DNA of 64,000 bases. Origin: Anarhynchus alexandrinus. Taxonomy: Eukaryota > Chordata > Aves > Charadriiformes > Charadriidae. Shown here piece by piece: positions 62,306-64,000 of the stretch (position 1 is the first letter of the stretch; each line of letters opens with the position of its first letter). Under the pieces are notes generated by a model, which worked only from the letters and a program-made list of their open reading frames with translations, was not told the origin of the DNA and searched no databases. The stretch lies in assembly GCA_008711295.1 (NCBI GenBank), contig VUYV01000041.1, positions 2,582,288-2,646,287 of the forward strand, in the 5' to 3' direction. A program made the translations under genes and the position numbers.

Positions 62306-64000
62306 AATATTTCCCTGGTCACAGCGGGTGACCGACAGAAACCCCGAAAGGCACTGTAAATACAACGCATTTGCAGCACGGACAAACAGCCTGGCCTCGG
62401 CTCTCCTTCCCCCTGCCCCAGGAGCCCAACGCACCGTGGCAGCGCGACCGTGACGGAGACGGTGGGACAGGCCAGCACTCCCAGTCCTGCTCGGGGACGT
62501 AAACAGGACGTCCCACCCTGGGGCTGATACCGATCAGCTGGATGGGGCAGAAGAGGGAAGAGGCCGGGCCCCCGCTGCGCCCCGGTCACCTCTGAAATGA
62601 CAAAGCAATATTGCAAATGACAAAATACGAGCGACATTGCAAAGCGCTTCAAGACCGAAGGGCGAGAGGAGGAGACGGCCCGGGAGACTTCTGCCGCAGA
62701 CTGCAGCGGGGTCTGCTCCCTCGCCCGCACTCCGCGCTGGTGACTATTTAACTTTGACACATTAAAAGCGATAACGACCGAATTCTTTTGAGAAAAAAAG
62801 CACTTATAATTGGATAATGGCCACTGAGCATCAGTAGCTGGGTTGCTTAACGCCTGAAGGAAAGCACGAGAATTTTTTTTCCACCCACAGACCTATTATG
62901 AAGCTGACAAGGTCCTGCTCTCTGCAGTTCCCATTAATTTTGCTGCTGGGCTTGAGGATTTATGACAGCTTTGTCTGACATTCACGAGGCAGACAGGTAT
63001 TGTTACATGCCGACATAACCCAGGTAGCAGCCACGGGTTGTTCTCCACAAATGACTGCACTCCAGTCAGCTTTGGAAAACTCCCGGCTTTTGTACAGGGA
63101 AATACTAAATAAATAAGAATCTCTCTAAATTCCAGTCTCCCTTTCCACCCTCAGGGAAGCCCTACACATGCCAGAGAATGGGGATCGCTGCTTGTCCTCT
63201 ACTCAAACAGCAGGCAAGCTTAAATCCTTAGAAATCCTTGAATACCCAGCAGATGATGACATACACCATACCTGTCATTTAAACCCTCTGTGATTTGGAA
63301 AAAATCAAACATGCAGCAGTTATATTAGCCAGGGGTAAAGGAGGAGTGACCAGCTGGCATCCTCATTCTTCTCCTTCCAGGACTACATTTTCTCTAGCTG
63401 TGCAGAGTCATTTTTTTATATATATATAAAGTCCAAAAGAGAGAGAAAACAAATAGAACTAAAATAGCAACAGTACAAGAGAAAATACCATCAGGAGTTC
63501 CTGTTCACAAGGCTATCCTGGCATTTGTCTGGGGCTGTTGACATATTTAATAGCCATCTGGTCTCTGCCAGCTGGATGCCAGCTTCAAGCTCCAGTCCAC
63601 AACTGAGATAACTTCTTGCTTCATGCTACAATTTCTGTGCTGTTATTTTTACTGTAGTGTGAGTTAGCAGCGTAGTGTATTCTGGGGGACAGCTTATCCA
63701 AAGACATCCTGAAAAATAAACCTACATGGCTAACGCCCGAGTTTGCCTCACCCAGGGAAGCAAGGATTTTGCTTTCATGTTATGTTAAGGATGTTTTTTC
63801 GGAGGGAATTGCAATGAGGAAAGCCGGTTGCTTTGCTGGTAAAGGACTGTGAGCGTTACCATGATTTTAGTATAGTTTCTGAAATCTTCTGAATGTTTCT
63901 TCACTATACTGAGAAACATTTTCATTTTAATTATCTGGAGATACACCCATGGAAACAGGCTGGAGAGTAACAGAGCTATAGTCTTCCCAATTCCCCCTCC

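Larger units (their letters stand above)
57786..64000. other. Downstream intergenic region, no gene recognised
   Basis: No convincing exon or RNA gene was found. Open frames here are short and unlike known proteins. Contents include three 17-bp tandem units at 60324-60374, GT-rich sequence near 60543-60580, A14 at 61130-61143, a G-rich purine stretch at 62289-62305, a modest CpG-richer patch at about 62420-62790, and (TA)6 at 63417-63428. In vertebrate synteny as I remember it, USP44 lies downstream of NTN4 on the same strand; its coding exons are not in this window. Confidence 0.7.

Noticed and set aside
57786..64000. Search for exons of the expected downstream neighbour USP44
   Set aside because: No open frame showed ubiquitin-protease motifs or any recognisable exon, so nothing was called.
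1..64000. CRISPR arrays, bacterial operons, phage or other prokaryotic systems
   Set aside because: The sequence is vertebrate nuclear DNA with GT-AG introns and CR1 repeats; no regularly spaced repeat array or operon-like gene packing exists.

Overview
The window looks like bird nuclear DNA. Several CR1 LINE 3' ends with the typical avian terminal octamer (ATTCTATG-like) are scattered through it, the first exon sits in a very CpG-rich island, and the only protein-coding gene is an intact, multi-exon vertebrate orthologue of netrin-4 (NTN4). I cannot name the species from the sequence.

Layout: 1-8.3 kb is upstream intergenic DNA without a recognisable gene. It holds one CR1 copy (6037-6458) and an apparent assembly gap-fill artefact (7911-8136). 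From 8.3 to 9.6 kb lies a CpG island with a 117-base run of N, coding exon 1, and a 266-bp alternating purine-pyrimidine tract just after the first splice donor. NTN4 runs on the + strand from the ATG at 8686 to the TAG at 56176-56178 in ten coding exons. A 3' UTR of about 1.6 kb follows, ending at a canonical poly(A) signal at 57762-57767. From 57.8 to 64 kb is downstream intergenic DNA with no recognisable exon and one modest CpG-richer patch near 62.4-62.8 kb.

All ten coding exons join in frame with GT-AG splice sites (coding lengths 91, 530, 288, 127, 189, 217, 113, 69, 171 and 137 nt), giving 1932 nt including the stop, or 643 residues. Domain order is signal peptide, laminin N-terminal (LN) domain, three laminin-type EGF (LE) repeats plus a short fourth half-repeat, a linker, and a C-terminal NTR (netrin/TIMP-like) domain. 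The product is expected to be secreted into basement membranes, where netrin-4 binds laminin gamma chains and disrupts or limits laminin networks.

I found no previously undescribed biological system. The points most worth a second look are the 224-bp perfect duplication bounded by single Ns (probably artefactual), the Z-DNA-prone tract at the start of intron 1, the G-rich gap in the presumed promoter/5' UTR, a proline-rich loop and a missing glycosylation sequon in the LN domain, and a good CTCF-like site in intron 2. Comparisons with human NTN4 are from memory, not from a search.
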